Shown in pieces: positions 1-5,747 of a stretch of DNA of 9,824 nucleotides (the first letter of the stretch is position 1; each line of letters begins with the position of its first letter). The translations under genes and the position numbers were made by a program. Below the pieces are notes generated by a model. The model made no database searches. It had not been told where the DNA came from and saw only the letters and a list, made by a program, of their open reading frames with translations. This stretch comes from an uncultured Oscillibacter sp. (GTDB lineage: Bacteria > Bacillota > Clostridia > Oscillospirales > Oscillospiraceae). The stretch spans positions 1 through 9,824 of the forward strand of contig CAMHDB010000055.1 in NCBI GenBank assembly GCA_946183715.1, written 5' to 3'.

Positions 1-561
1 CTTGATATTCTGCGTTTTGAGGCGTCCGGCGGTGTCGTAGTAGCGCTCGCTGATGTCCTCCTGACTGATGTGGTGGTGGGTCTCGTGACAGAGTTTGCTC
101 GCTTGGTCGAGGAACGTCTGGAAGTTGTTCACGGGTACGCGGATGGTGTAGCTTGCCCAGTGACTGCTGCCGTTGCGTTCGCCGGAGGTACTGTCGGAGA
201 AGTAGCCGCCCAGACGGTTTGTCAAGTCCGCGAGCGCGGCGGCGGTCTCCTCGAAGGTCGTGGTCTCCATAGACAGTTCCGCCGTGCGGATAAGTTTTTG
301 GGGGCGGGCCTCGGTCTCGGCGGCGGACGGCGACGGCACAGGGCCTGCCGCCTTGGAGTTGGACAGCTCCGGCATGGCCGCCATGCCGAAGGCACTGCCG
401 GCCCAAGTGAAGCCATTTTCGGCGTCGTCCCGGTCGTACTCCATAGGCGTTTCCGCCTCCGCCGCGTAGTCGCGCGGACTGTAGCCGCCGCTTCCGCCGC
501 AGGCCGTCAGCAGAAGCAGTAACGCCAGCGCAAGCGCGGCGAGCGTTCCCTTTCCTTTCAT
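1..561 (-). CDS. DUF4349-type lipoprotein, 3' end off the window
   Basis: Seen: an open frame from an ATG at 561 to the window edge, 187 codons with no stop. AGGAGG (569-574) lies 7 nt upstream of the ATG. Residues 1-21 form a lipoprotein signal: Lys2 and Lys4, a hydrophobic Ala/Leu core, and lipobox LTAC with Cys21 as the predicted lipidated residue. A low-complexity Ala/Pro/Ser/Glu linker follows to about residue 86. From residue 90 the sequence matches the DUF4349 pattern: IRTAELSMET, then LGGYFSDS near 117, YTIRVPVNNFQTFLDQ near 138, and a segment near 167 reading QEDISERYYDTAGRLK. Known: DUF4349 proteins are membrane-anchored, usually with a later coiled coil and a C-terminal transmembrane helix, which would be beyond the edge; their function is not established. 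It lies 82 bp after ysxC, on the same strand, separated by a likely terminator. Family call fairly sure; role unknown. Confidence 0.82.
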   Translation of the reverse strand, partial: MKGKGTLAALALALLLLLTACGGSGGYSPRDYAAEAETPMEYDRDDAENGFTWAGSAFGMAAMPELSNSKAAGPVPSPSAAETEARPQKLIRTAELSMETTTFEETAAALADLTNRLGGYFSDSTSGERNGSSHWASYTIRVPVNNFQTFLDQASKLCHETHHHISQEDISERYYDTAGRLKTQNIK

Positions 562-568
562 CGTGATT

Positions 569-574
569 CCTCCT
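569..574 (-). promoter_or_regulatory. Ribosome binding site of the DUF4349 lipoprotein gene
   Basis: AGGAGG on the minus strand, 7 nt before the ATG at 561, preceded by an A5 run. It is a near-perfect Shine-Dalgarno sequence and fixes the start, which also gives a complete lipoprotein signal peptide. Confidence 0.85.
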
Positions 575-618
575 TTTTCCGGTTGCTGTATCTGTTTAGA
601 CGGAATGTTCCGGAAAAA
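574..618 (-). repeat. 9-bp perfect inverted repeat in the lipoprotein gene leader
   Basis: On the minus strand TTTTTCCGG (618-610) is perfectly complementary to CCGGAAAAA (582-574), with a 27-nt loop (583-609). The upstream arm contains the U-tract of the candidate terminator at 614-638. The downstream arm touches the Shine-Dalgarno AGGAGG at 569-574. Inside is a smaller dyad, CGGAA-N2-TTCCG (601-612 on the plus strand). The repeat is directly visible; a regulatory role is inference. Confidence 0.5.
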
Positions 619-638
619 GTTCCCCGGGCGGAAAACTT
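614..638 (-). terminator. Probable intrinsic terminator after ysxC
   Basis: Six bases downstream of the ysxC stop codon, the minus strand reads AAGTTTTCC, loop GCCC, then GGGGAACTT. This can form a 9-bp stem with two G-U wobbles, and the last T of the stem runs into a T5 tract (618-614). The position at the end of the tig-clpP-clpX-lon-ysxC run and the stem plus U-tract layout fit Rho-independent termination. The U-tract is short and partly inside the stem, so readthrough into the lipoprotein gene is possible. Confidence 0.6.
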
Positions 639-643
639 CTTCT

Positions 644-1240
644 TTACTGTCTCCCGCCGCAGTGGCTGAGTAAATACGCCGTGAGTTCTTCCTTGCCGTC
701 GCCCTTTTCGGCGGAAAAGGGAATCAAAGTATCCGTGTCGCGTAACTGCAACGTCTCGCGGATAACGGAAAGCGCGGGTTCGATTTCACGCTTTTTGAGC
801 TTGTCCAACTTGTTTGCCGCGACGGCCACCGGACAGCCGCTGTCACGGAACCATTGGAACATCGTCACGTCGTCGGGGGTGGGGCGGTGGCGGATGTCGA
901 CTATCAGCACGCCCGCCGAAATACGCGGCCCCTCCCGCCGGAAAAACTGCTCCATGAGATTCGCCCAGCGCGCTTTCTCCTCTTTCGGGACTTTCGCGTA
1001 GCCGTACCCGGGCAAATCGACCAAGTACAGCTTTTCGTCGACGAAAAAGTAGTGTATTTGCCGTGTCTTTCCGGGGGAGGCCCCGACGCGGGCCAGATTC
1101 TTGCGTCCGGTCAGGCGGTTGATGACCGACGACTTGCCCACGTTCGAGCGCCCCGCAAAGACCATTTTCGGGAACGGGTCGCGGAAAAACTGTTCCGGGG
1201 CCCCGGCGGAGCGCACGTACTCCGCTGACTGAAACTGCAT
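644..1240 (-). CDS. ysxC: Ribosome biogenesis GTPase YsxC/YihA (EngB)
   Basis: A 198-residue TRAFAC-class small GTPase of the EngB family. Known: EngB proteins bind GTP/GDP and are needed for late assembly of the 50S ribosomal subunit. Seen: all G motifs are intact. G1 is GRSNVGKS (30-37), a G2 threonine sits in GKT (57-59), G3 is DLPG followed by YGYAKV (75-84), G4 is NKLD (143-146) and G5 is SAEKG (176-180). The length is the usual one for the family (about 195-210). The ATG at 1240 is preceded by a purine-rich AAAGGGA about 5 nt upstream, a weaker ribosome binding site than those of its neighbours. It begins 18 bp after lon stops, so it is almost certainly co-transcribed with lon and probably partly fed by translational coupling. 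Placement directly after lon is the classical Firmicutes order. Confidence 0.97.
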   Translation of the reverse strand: MQFQSAEYVRSAGAPEQFFRDPFPKMVFAGRSNVGKSSVINRLTGRKNLARVGASPGKTRQIHYFFVDEKLYLVDLPGYGYAKVPKEEKARWANLMEQFFRREGPRISAGVLIVDIRHRPTPDDVTMFQWFRDSGCPVAVAANKLDKLKKREIEPALSVIRETLQLRDTDTLIPFSAEKGDGKEELTAYLLSHCGGRQ

Positions 1241-1258
1241 GCTATCCCTTTCTCTTTC

Positions 1259-3679
1259 TCACGCCGGACGGCGCAGGCCTTCCAGCGAGACCGTCGACAG
1301 GGTGTCCGTATCGGGGGTGAGCGTCTCCCGGAGGGGTTCCGAAGTCGGGCACAGCGCCGCCGCGAATACCTCGTCTACCGTCGCGACGGGGATAAAGTGT
1401 AGCGCCGCCCTGACGGTCTGGTCGATTTCCTCCAAGTCGCGCACGTTGTCTTTCGGAATCAGAACCGTATGAATGCCACAGCGCCGCGCGGCCATTGTCT
1501 TTTCTTTCAGGCCTCCGATGGGCAGGACGCGCCCGCGAAGCGTCACCTCTCCCGTCATTGCAATTCCGGCGCGGATTCGCCGTCCCGTCAGCGCCGACAA
1601 CATCGCCGTCGTCACGGCGATTCCGGCGGACGGGCCGTCTTTGGGCGTCGCGCCCTCGGGAAAGTGTACGTGAATGTCCTTGTTCTTGTAGAACTCGGCC
1701 TCAATGCCCAGCATGGCGGCGCGGCTCCGCAGACAGCTCAGCGCCGCCGACGCCGATTCCTTCATCACGTCGCCCAGATTCCCGGTCAATTCCAGTTTCC
1801 CGGCGCCGTCCATAACGTTTACTTCTACTTCCAGCATTTCGCCGCCGGTCTCCGTCCATGCGAGGCCGTTCACGACGCCGATTTCCTCCCGGTCGGTACG
1901 CAGCGAAGGCGGGTACGGCTGACAGTCGAGCAGTTTGGGCAAATCGCACTCCGCGACGACGACGCGCTTCACGTCTCCCGACAGCAGGCGCATATCGGCC
2001 TTGCGGCACAGCGTCGCCAGACGCCGTTCGAGCTGCCGGACGCCGGATTCCCTTGTGTAGTCGCGGATGACGGCGCGGAGCACGTCGTCGCCGACGCGAA
2101 GCATACTCTTTTTGAGGCCGTGTTCGGCGAGCTGTTTGGGGAGCAGGTGGAGGCGCGCAATCTGTAGCTTCTCCTCGTCGGTGTAGCTCGACAGGTGGAT
2201 GACTTCCATACGGTCAAGCAGGGGGCGCGGAATGGTTTCGGTGGTGTTGGCGGTCGTGACGAACATCACCCGGCTGAGGTCGACGGGGATTTCAATAAAG
2301 TGGTCGCGGAAGGCGTGGTTCTGTTCGCTGTCGAGGACTTCCAGCAGGGCCGACGCCGGGTCGCCGTGGTAGTCGTTGCCCAGCTTGTCGATTTCGTCCA
2401 ACAGCAAAAGCGGGTTCATGGAGCCGCCGCGCGTGATGGCCTCGATGATTCGCCCGGGCATTGCGCCTATGTAGGTCTTGCGGTGCCCGCGGATGTCGGC
2501 CTCGTCGCGCACGCCGCCCAGCGACAGACGCGCCAGTTTCCGGTTGAGGGCCTTGGCCACGGAAATGGCAATCGAAGTCTTGCCAACGCCCGGAGGCCCT
2601 ACCAGACAGAGAATTTGCCCCTTGCTGTCGGGGTTCATCTGCCGCACGGCGATGGTCTCTAAAATACGCTCCTTGACCTTCTCAAGCCCGAAATGGTCGC
2701 GTTCGAGCGTCTTGCGCGCGATATCCACGCTGACGCGCTCTTTCGTCACGGTGTTCCACGGGATGTCGAGACAAGTATCAAGGTAGTTGTGAATCACGGA
2801 CGCCTCCGCGCTCCCGTAGGACTGCCGCGACAGCTTCTGCAATTCCTTCATGAGGTGCGTTTCCGATTCCTCGTCGAGTTCCAAAGACAGAATCCGCTCG
2901 CGGTAGGCGTCGAGTTCCTCTTCGTCGTCGCCGCCCTCGCCGAGTTCGTGCTGAAGGACGCGGATTTGTGTCCGGAGTATCTGTTCGCGGTGGTTCTGCG
3001 CCAGATTTTCCCGTACTTTCTGCTCCATCTCTCGCTCAAAGCCGAGTACGTTGCACTCCCGCGCGAGAATCGAGTTGAGGCGGCGCAGGCGCGGGAACGG
3101 CGACAGCTCCTCTAAGACGCTCTGCTTGTCGGGGTAGCGCATGGGCAGGTTCTGCGCGATAAAGTCGGCGAGGTATCCGGGGTCCTTGCAGTCCATGACG
3201 GTACTCGTCACCTCGTCCGGGACGTTCCCGGACAGCTCCGCGTACTCCGCGAAGAGCGTCATAGTCTGCCGCAACAGGGCCTCCGTGCGCGGGCTGTTCC
3301 GGAAGGCCTCGGACATGGACGTTTCCGGTAATTCCTCTACGTGGGCTTGCAGAAAGGGGTCGGTCTGCCAGAGACGGCGAAGGCGCGCGCGGCCCTGACC
3401 TTCAATCATGACCCGTACAGCGGTCGGCGACAGGCGCAGTACCTGACTGACATGCGCCAGCGTGCCGATTTCGTACAGGTCTTTCTCCCCGGGGACTTCC
3501 ACCCCGATTTCGCGTTGTGTGACTAGGAATATTGTCTGGTCGGTCTCCATCGCGCGCTCGAGGGCCGCCACGGAGATTTTCCGCTCCATGTCGAATGTGA
3601 GGTTCATATGCGGGAAGACCGTCAGGCCCCGCATGGCCAGAACCGGGGCGTTCCAAGTCGCCGATTCCACCGCTTCCAT
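1259..3679 (-). CDS. lon: ATP-dependent protease La (LonA type)
   Basis: An 806-residue LonA protease. Known: a cytosolic homohexamer that unfolds and degrades misfolded and short-lived regulatory proteins. Seen: N-terminal substrate-binding domain (about 10-200), a helical region with an acidic loop near 247-257, then the AAA+ module with Walker A GPPGVGKT (361-368), Walker B LLLLDEID (424-431), sensor-1 Asn in TTANT near 478, arginine-finger region LLDRMEVI near 488, and a sensor-2 Arg in ESGVRQLER near 548. The C-terminal peptidase has Ser684 in PKDGPSAG and Lys727 in GGLKEK, the Ser-Lys dyad. A GTG at 3688 would add three codons but overlaps the ribosome binding site AAAGGAG (3688-3694). 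The ATG at 3679 sits 8 nt after AGGAG and is chosen. About 25-30 residues at the C-terminus, rich in Thr, Leu and Pro, extend beyond the usual end of the family. It lies 33 bp after clpX and 18 bp before ysxC. Confidence 0.97.
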   Translation of the reverse strand: MEAVESATWNAPVLAMRGLTVFPHMNLTFDMERKISVAALERAMETDQTIFLVTQREIGVEVPGEKDLYEIGTLAHVSQVLRLSPTAVRVMIEGQGRARLRRLWQTDPFLQAHVEELPETSMSEAFRNSPRTEALLRQTMTLFAEYAELSGNVPDEVTSTVMDCKDPGYLADFIAQNLPMRYPDKQSVLEELSPFPRLRRLNSILARECNVLGFEREMEQKVRENLAQNHREQILRTQIRVLQHELGEGGDDEEELDAYRERILSLELDEESETHLMKELQKLSRQSYGSAEASVIHNYLDTCLDIPWNTVTKERVSVDIARKTLERDHFGLEKVKERILETIAVRQMNPDSKGQILCLVGPPGVGKTSIAISVAKALNRKLARLSLGGVRDEADIRGHRKTYIGAMPGRIIEAITRGGSMNPLLLLDEIDKLGNDYHGDPASALLEVLDSEQNHAFRDHFIEIPVDLSRVMFVTTANTTETIPRPLLDRMEVIHLSSYTDEEKLQIARLHLLPKQLAEHGLKKSMLRVGDDVLRAVIRDYTRESGVRQLERRLATLCRKADMRLLSGDVKRVVVAECDLPKLLDCQPYPPSLRTDREEIGVVNGLAWTETGGEMLEVEVNVMDGAGKLELTGNLGDVMKESASAALSCLRSRAAMLGIEAEFYKNKDIHVHFPEGATPKDGPSAGIAVTTAMLSALTGRRIRAGIAMTGEVTLRGRVLPIGGLKEKTMAARRCGIHTVLIPKDNVRDLEEIDQTVRAALHFIPVATVDEVFAAALCPTSEPLRETLTPDTDTLSTVSLEGLRRPA

Positions 3680-3687
3680 GATTCTCA

Positions 3688-3694
3688 CTCCTTT
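3688..3694 (-). promoter_or_regulatory. Ribosome binding site that fixes the lon start
   Basis: AAAGGAG on the minus strand, 8 nt before the ATG at 3679. The upstream in-frame GTG (3686-3688) shares its first base with this motif and would have no ribosome binding site of its own, so the longer 809-residue reading of Lon is unlikely. Confidence 0.8.
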
Positions 3695-3712
3695 CCGTCG
3701 CTTTCGCCGGGG

Positions 3713-5026
3713 TTAAGCCCCGCAGGGCCGCGCCGCCGGGTCGTCAAATCCCATGATTTCGGGGCTGACTTTCAGGGTGTACTTGGGTTTGTTGGGGTCG
3801 TAGGTCAGCACGGGCGTCTCCGTGCCCTCCACGGCCTCTTTCGTGATATGCACTTCCGAAATGGTCGGGTCGGACGGTATCTCGTACATCAGGTTATTGA
3901 GCAGCGCTTCCATGACGGCGCGGAGTCCGCGCGCGCCGATATTCCGCGCAATGGCCCGGTCGGCGACGGCTTCCAGCGCTTCCGGGTCGAACGTCAGCTT
4001 CACGTTGTCGTAGCTGAGCAGTTTCTGGTACTGCTTCACCAGCGCGTTTTTCGGCTCCCGGAGAATGCGGACTAATTCCTCCCGTCCGAGGGCGTCCAGC
4101 GCGGTCATGACCGGGAGGCGTCCGATGAGTTCCGGAATCAGGCCGTATTTGAGGATATCGTGCGGCTGTACCTCGTGCAGGATACGGCTTTCGGCCTGTT
4201 CGCGTCTGCCCTTGACGACGGCCCCGAACCCGATATTCTTCTGGTCAAGGCGGCGCTCAATGATTTTGTCAAGCCCGTCGAAGGCCCCGCCGCAAATGAA
4301 CAGGATGTTTTTCGTGTCCATTTGTATAAATTCCTGATGGGGGTGCTTGCGCCCGCCCTGCGGCGGGACATTCGCGACGGTGCCCTCCACGAGTTTCAAG
4401 AGCGACTGCTGTACGCCCTCGCCGGACACGTCCCGCGTAATGGACACGTTTTCGCTCTTGCGGGCGATTTTGTCGATTTCGTCGACATAGATGATTCCGC
4501 GCTGGGCGCGCTCAATGTCGAAGTCGGCGGCCTGCAACAGGCGCGTGAGGATGTTTTCCACGTCGTCGCCGACGTAGCCGGCCTCGGTCAGGGTGGTGGC
4601 GTCGGCGATTGCGAAGGGCACTTCCAGCAACCGGGCCAGCGTCTGCGCGAAAAGCGTCTTGCCGGAGCCCGTCGGGCCTAGGAGCAGAATGTTACTCTTC
4701 TGCAGTTCGACATCGTCGCCGCCGCCGAAGAAAATACGCTTGTAGTGGTTGTAGACCGCCACGGACAGCACAATCTTGGCCTCTTCCTGTCCGATAATAT
4801 ACTGGTCTAAATAGGCCTTGATTTCCTTGGGCACGGGTAGCTTTTCGGGCATATCATGCACGGACGGCGGGTCGGGTTCGCGGTAGTTGTCGTCCAGCAG
4901 GCCCATGCAGAGGTGTACGCACTCGTTGCAAATCCGCACGCCGGGGCCCTGTATCATGCGGTGTACTTGATGTTCGGTCTTGCCGCAGAAAGAACAGCGG
5001 TTCAGATTTCTGCCTTTATCACTCAT
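3713..5026 (-). CDS. clpX: ClpXP protease ATPase subunit ClpX
   Basis: A 437-residue AAA+ unfoldase. Known: a ClpX hexamer recognises tagged or native substrates, unfolds them with ATP and feeds them into ClpP. Seen: N-terminal zinc-binding domain with four cysteines (11, 14, 33, 36), Walker A GPTGSGKT (117-124), pore-1 loop GYVG (150-153), Walker B IIYVDEIDK (178-186), RKH loop (226-228), the ClpP-docking IGF loop (265-267), an Arg-finger region ELIGRLP near 299-305 and sensor-2 GARG (364-367). No key residue is missing, and the length matches the family. The start is the ATG at 5026. An in-frame TTG at 5032 would be only one base from the GAGG ribosome binding site (5034-5037), whereas the ATG is 7 nt away. 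It follows clpP after 66 bp that contain a strong hairpin, and precedes lon by 33 bp. Confidence 0.98.
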   Translation of the reverse strand: MSDKGRNLNRCSFCGKTEHQVHRMIQGPGVRICNECVHLCMGLLDDNYREPDPPSVHDMPEKLPVPKEIKAYLDQYIIGQEEAKIVLSVAVYNHYKRIFFGGGDDVELQKSNILLLGPTGSGKTLFAQTLARLLEVPFAIADATTLTEAGYVGDDVENILTRLLQAADFDIERAQRGIIYVDEIDKIARKSENVSITRDVSGEGVQQSLLKLVEGTVANVPPQGGRKHPHQEFIQMDTKNILFICGGAFDGLDKIIERRLDQKNIGFGAVVKGRREQAESRILHEVQPHDILKYGLIPELIGRLPVMTALDALGREELVRILREPKNALVKQYQKLLSYDNVKLTFDPEALEAVADRAIARNIGARGLRAVMEALLNNLMYEIPSDPTISEVHITKEAVEGTETPVLTYDPNKPKYTLKVSPEIMGFDDPAARPCGA

Positions 5027-5033
5027 ATTCAAG

Positions 5034-5037
5034 CCTC
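5034..5037 (-). promoter_or_regulatory. Ribosome binding site that fixes the clpX start
   Basis: GAGG within TTGAGG on the minus strand, 7 nt before the ATG at 5026. It is shorter than the AGGAGG sites of clpP, thrC and the lipoprotein gene, so clpX initiation may be weaker (inference). Confidence 0.6.
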
Positions 5038-5053
5038 AATTCGCTTTGTTCAC

Positions 5054-5082
5054 GGGGAACCGCGGACAGTCCGCGATTCCCC
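5054..5082 (-). repeat. Strong 13-bp hairpin in the clpP-clpX intergenic gap
   Basis: On the minus strand GGGGAATCGCGGA, a 3-nt loop CTG, then TCCGCGGTTCCCC form a 13-bp stem with one T-G wobble. It starts 10 bases after the clpP stop and ends 16 bases before the GAGG of clpX. No T-run follows on either strand, so it does not look like a classical intrinsic terminator. It could be an mRNA stabiliser, a processing site, an attenuator or a copy of a dispersed palindromic element. The structure is seen directly; the role is not known. Confidence 0.75.
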
Positions 5083-5092
5083 TTGGTTGCGT

Positions 5093-5704
5093 TCAGTCCT
5101 GTTGCGCGGTGGCCTCGGACTTCTTTTTGTTGGCGATAATCTTGTCAATCAGGCCGAATTGCATGGCCTCCTCGGCGCTCATGAAGTTATCCCGCTCGCA
5201 GGCCTCCGTGATTTCCTCCAGCGACTTCCCGGTGTTCTCCGCCATAATCTGGTTCATACGCTTCTTGATGGTCTCCAGCCGCTTGAGGTGAATGGCCATA
5301 TCGGTAATCTGACCCTGCGTCCCGGCGGACGGCTGGTGAATCATGATTTCGGCGTTGGGGAGCGCGATACGCTTGCCCTTGGTTCCGGCGGAGAGCAGGA
5401 ACGCGCCCATACTCGCCGCGAGGCCGACGCAAATCGTGGACACGTCGCACTTGACGTACTGCATGGTGTCGTAGATGGCCATGCCGTCGGTGACAGACCC
5501 GCCGGGGCTGTTGATATAAAGCTGGATGTCCTTGTCGGGGTCCTGCGCCTCCAAGTACAGAAGCTGGGCCACGACCAGACTTGCCGTCGTGGCGTTGACC
5601 TCCTCGCCGAGGAAAATAATCCGGTCGTTCAGCAGGCGGGAGAAGATGTCGTAGGAACGCTCCCCGCGGTTGGTCTGCTCTACTACATACGGTACTAAAC
5701 TCAA
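5093..5704 (-). CDS. clpP: ATP-dependent Clp protease proteolytic subunit ClpP
   Basis: A 203-residue serine peptidase of the S14 family. Known: 14 subunits form a double-ring barrel that degrades polypeptides delivered by ClpX or other Clp ATPases. Seen: the catalytic triad is intact as Ser98 (GLAASMGAF), His123 (MIHQPSAG) and Asp172 (ACERDNFM), at the same numbering as in Bacillus-type ClpP. The substrate-binding strand INSPGGSVTDG lies near 64-74, and the N-terminus reads SLVPYVVEQTNRGERSYDI, the usual family beginning. The start is a TTG at 5704, placed 6 nt after a perfect AGGAGG (5711-5716). An open frame continues upstream to an ATG at 5824, but those 40 codons overlap the 3' end of tig and give a Pro/Arg-rich stretch unlike any ClpP, so they are excluded. 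It lies 43 bp after tig and 66 bp before clpX. Confidence 0.97.
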   Translation of the reverse strand: MSLVPYVVEQTNRGERSYDIFSRLLNDRIIFLGEEVNATTASLVVAQLLYLEAQDPDKDIQLYINSPGGSVTDGMAIYDTMQYVKCDVSTICVGLAASMGAFLLSAGTKGKRIALPNAEIMIHQPSAGTQGQITDMAIHLKRLETIKKRMNQIMAENTGKSLEEITEACERDNFMSAEEAMQFGLIDKIIANKKKSEATAQQD

Positions 5705-5710
5705 AATAAA

Positions 5711-5716
5711 CCTCCT
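5711..5716 (-). promoter_or_regulatory. Ribosome binding site supporting the TTG start of clpP
   Basis: AGGAGG on the minus strand, 6 nt before the TTG at 5704. The site lies after the tig stop codon and has no ATG or GTG at suitable distance in frame, so it settles the start of clpP on TTG. Confidence 0.88.
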
Positions 5717-5747
5717 GATTGTTCCGCGAAAGTGGAAGGGTATGTTG

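Noticed and set aside
70..522. A 150-codon plus-strand open frame at the left edge
   Set aside because: It is antisense to the lipoprotein gene, which has a signal peptide, a strong ribosome binding site and domain similarity.
1469..2167. Several plus-strand open frames of 100-230 codons over lon
   Set aside because: They are antisense to the conserved AAA+ and protease domains of lon and have His/Arg/Gln-rich composition typical of shadow frames.
5027..5092. CtsR or CIRCE heat-shock operators around clpP, clpX, tig and lon
   Set aside because: I searched the gaps by eye for GGTCAAA tandem heptamers and TTAGCACTC/GAGTGCTAA halves and found none. The isolated GGTCAA strings are inside coding sequence and not in tandem.
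4856..5698. A 280-codon plus-strand open frame covering clpP and the 5' end of clpX
   Set aside because: It is antisense to two intact, highly conserved genes, crosses the intergenic hairpin and resembles no protein family. Long antisense frames are expected from the GC-rich third positions of the minus-strand genes.
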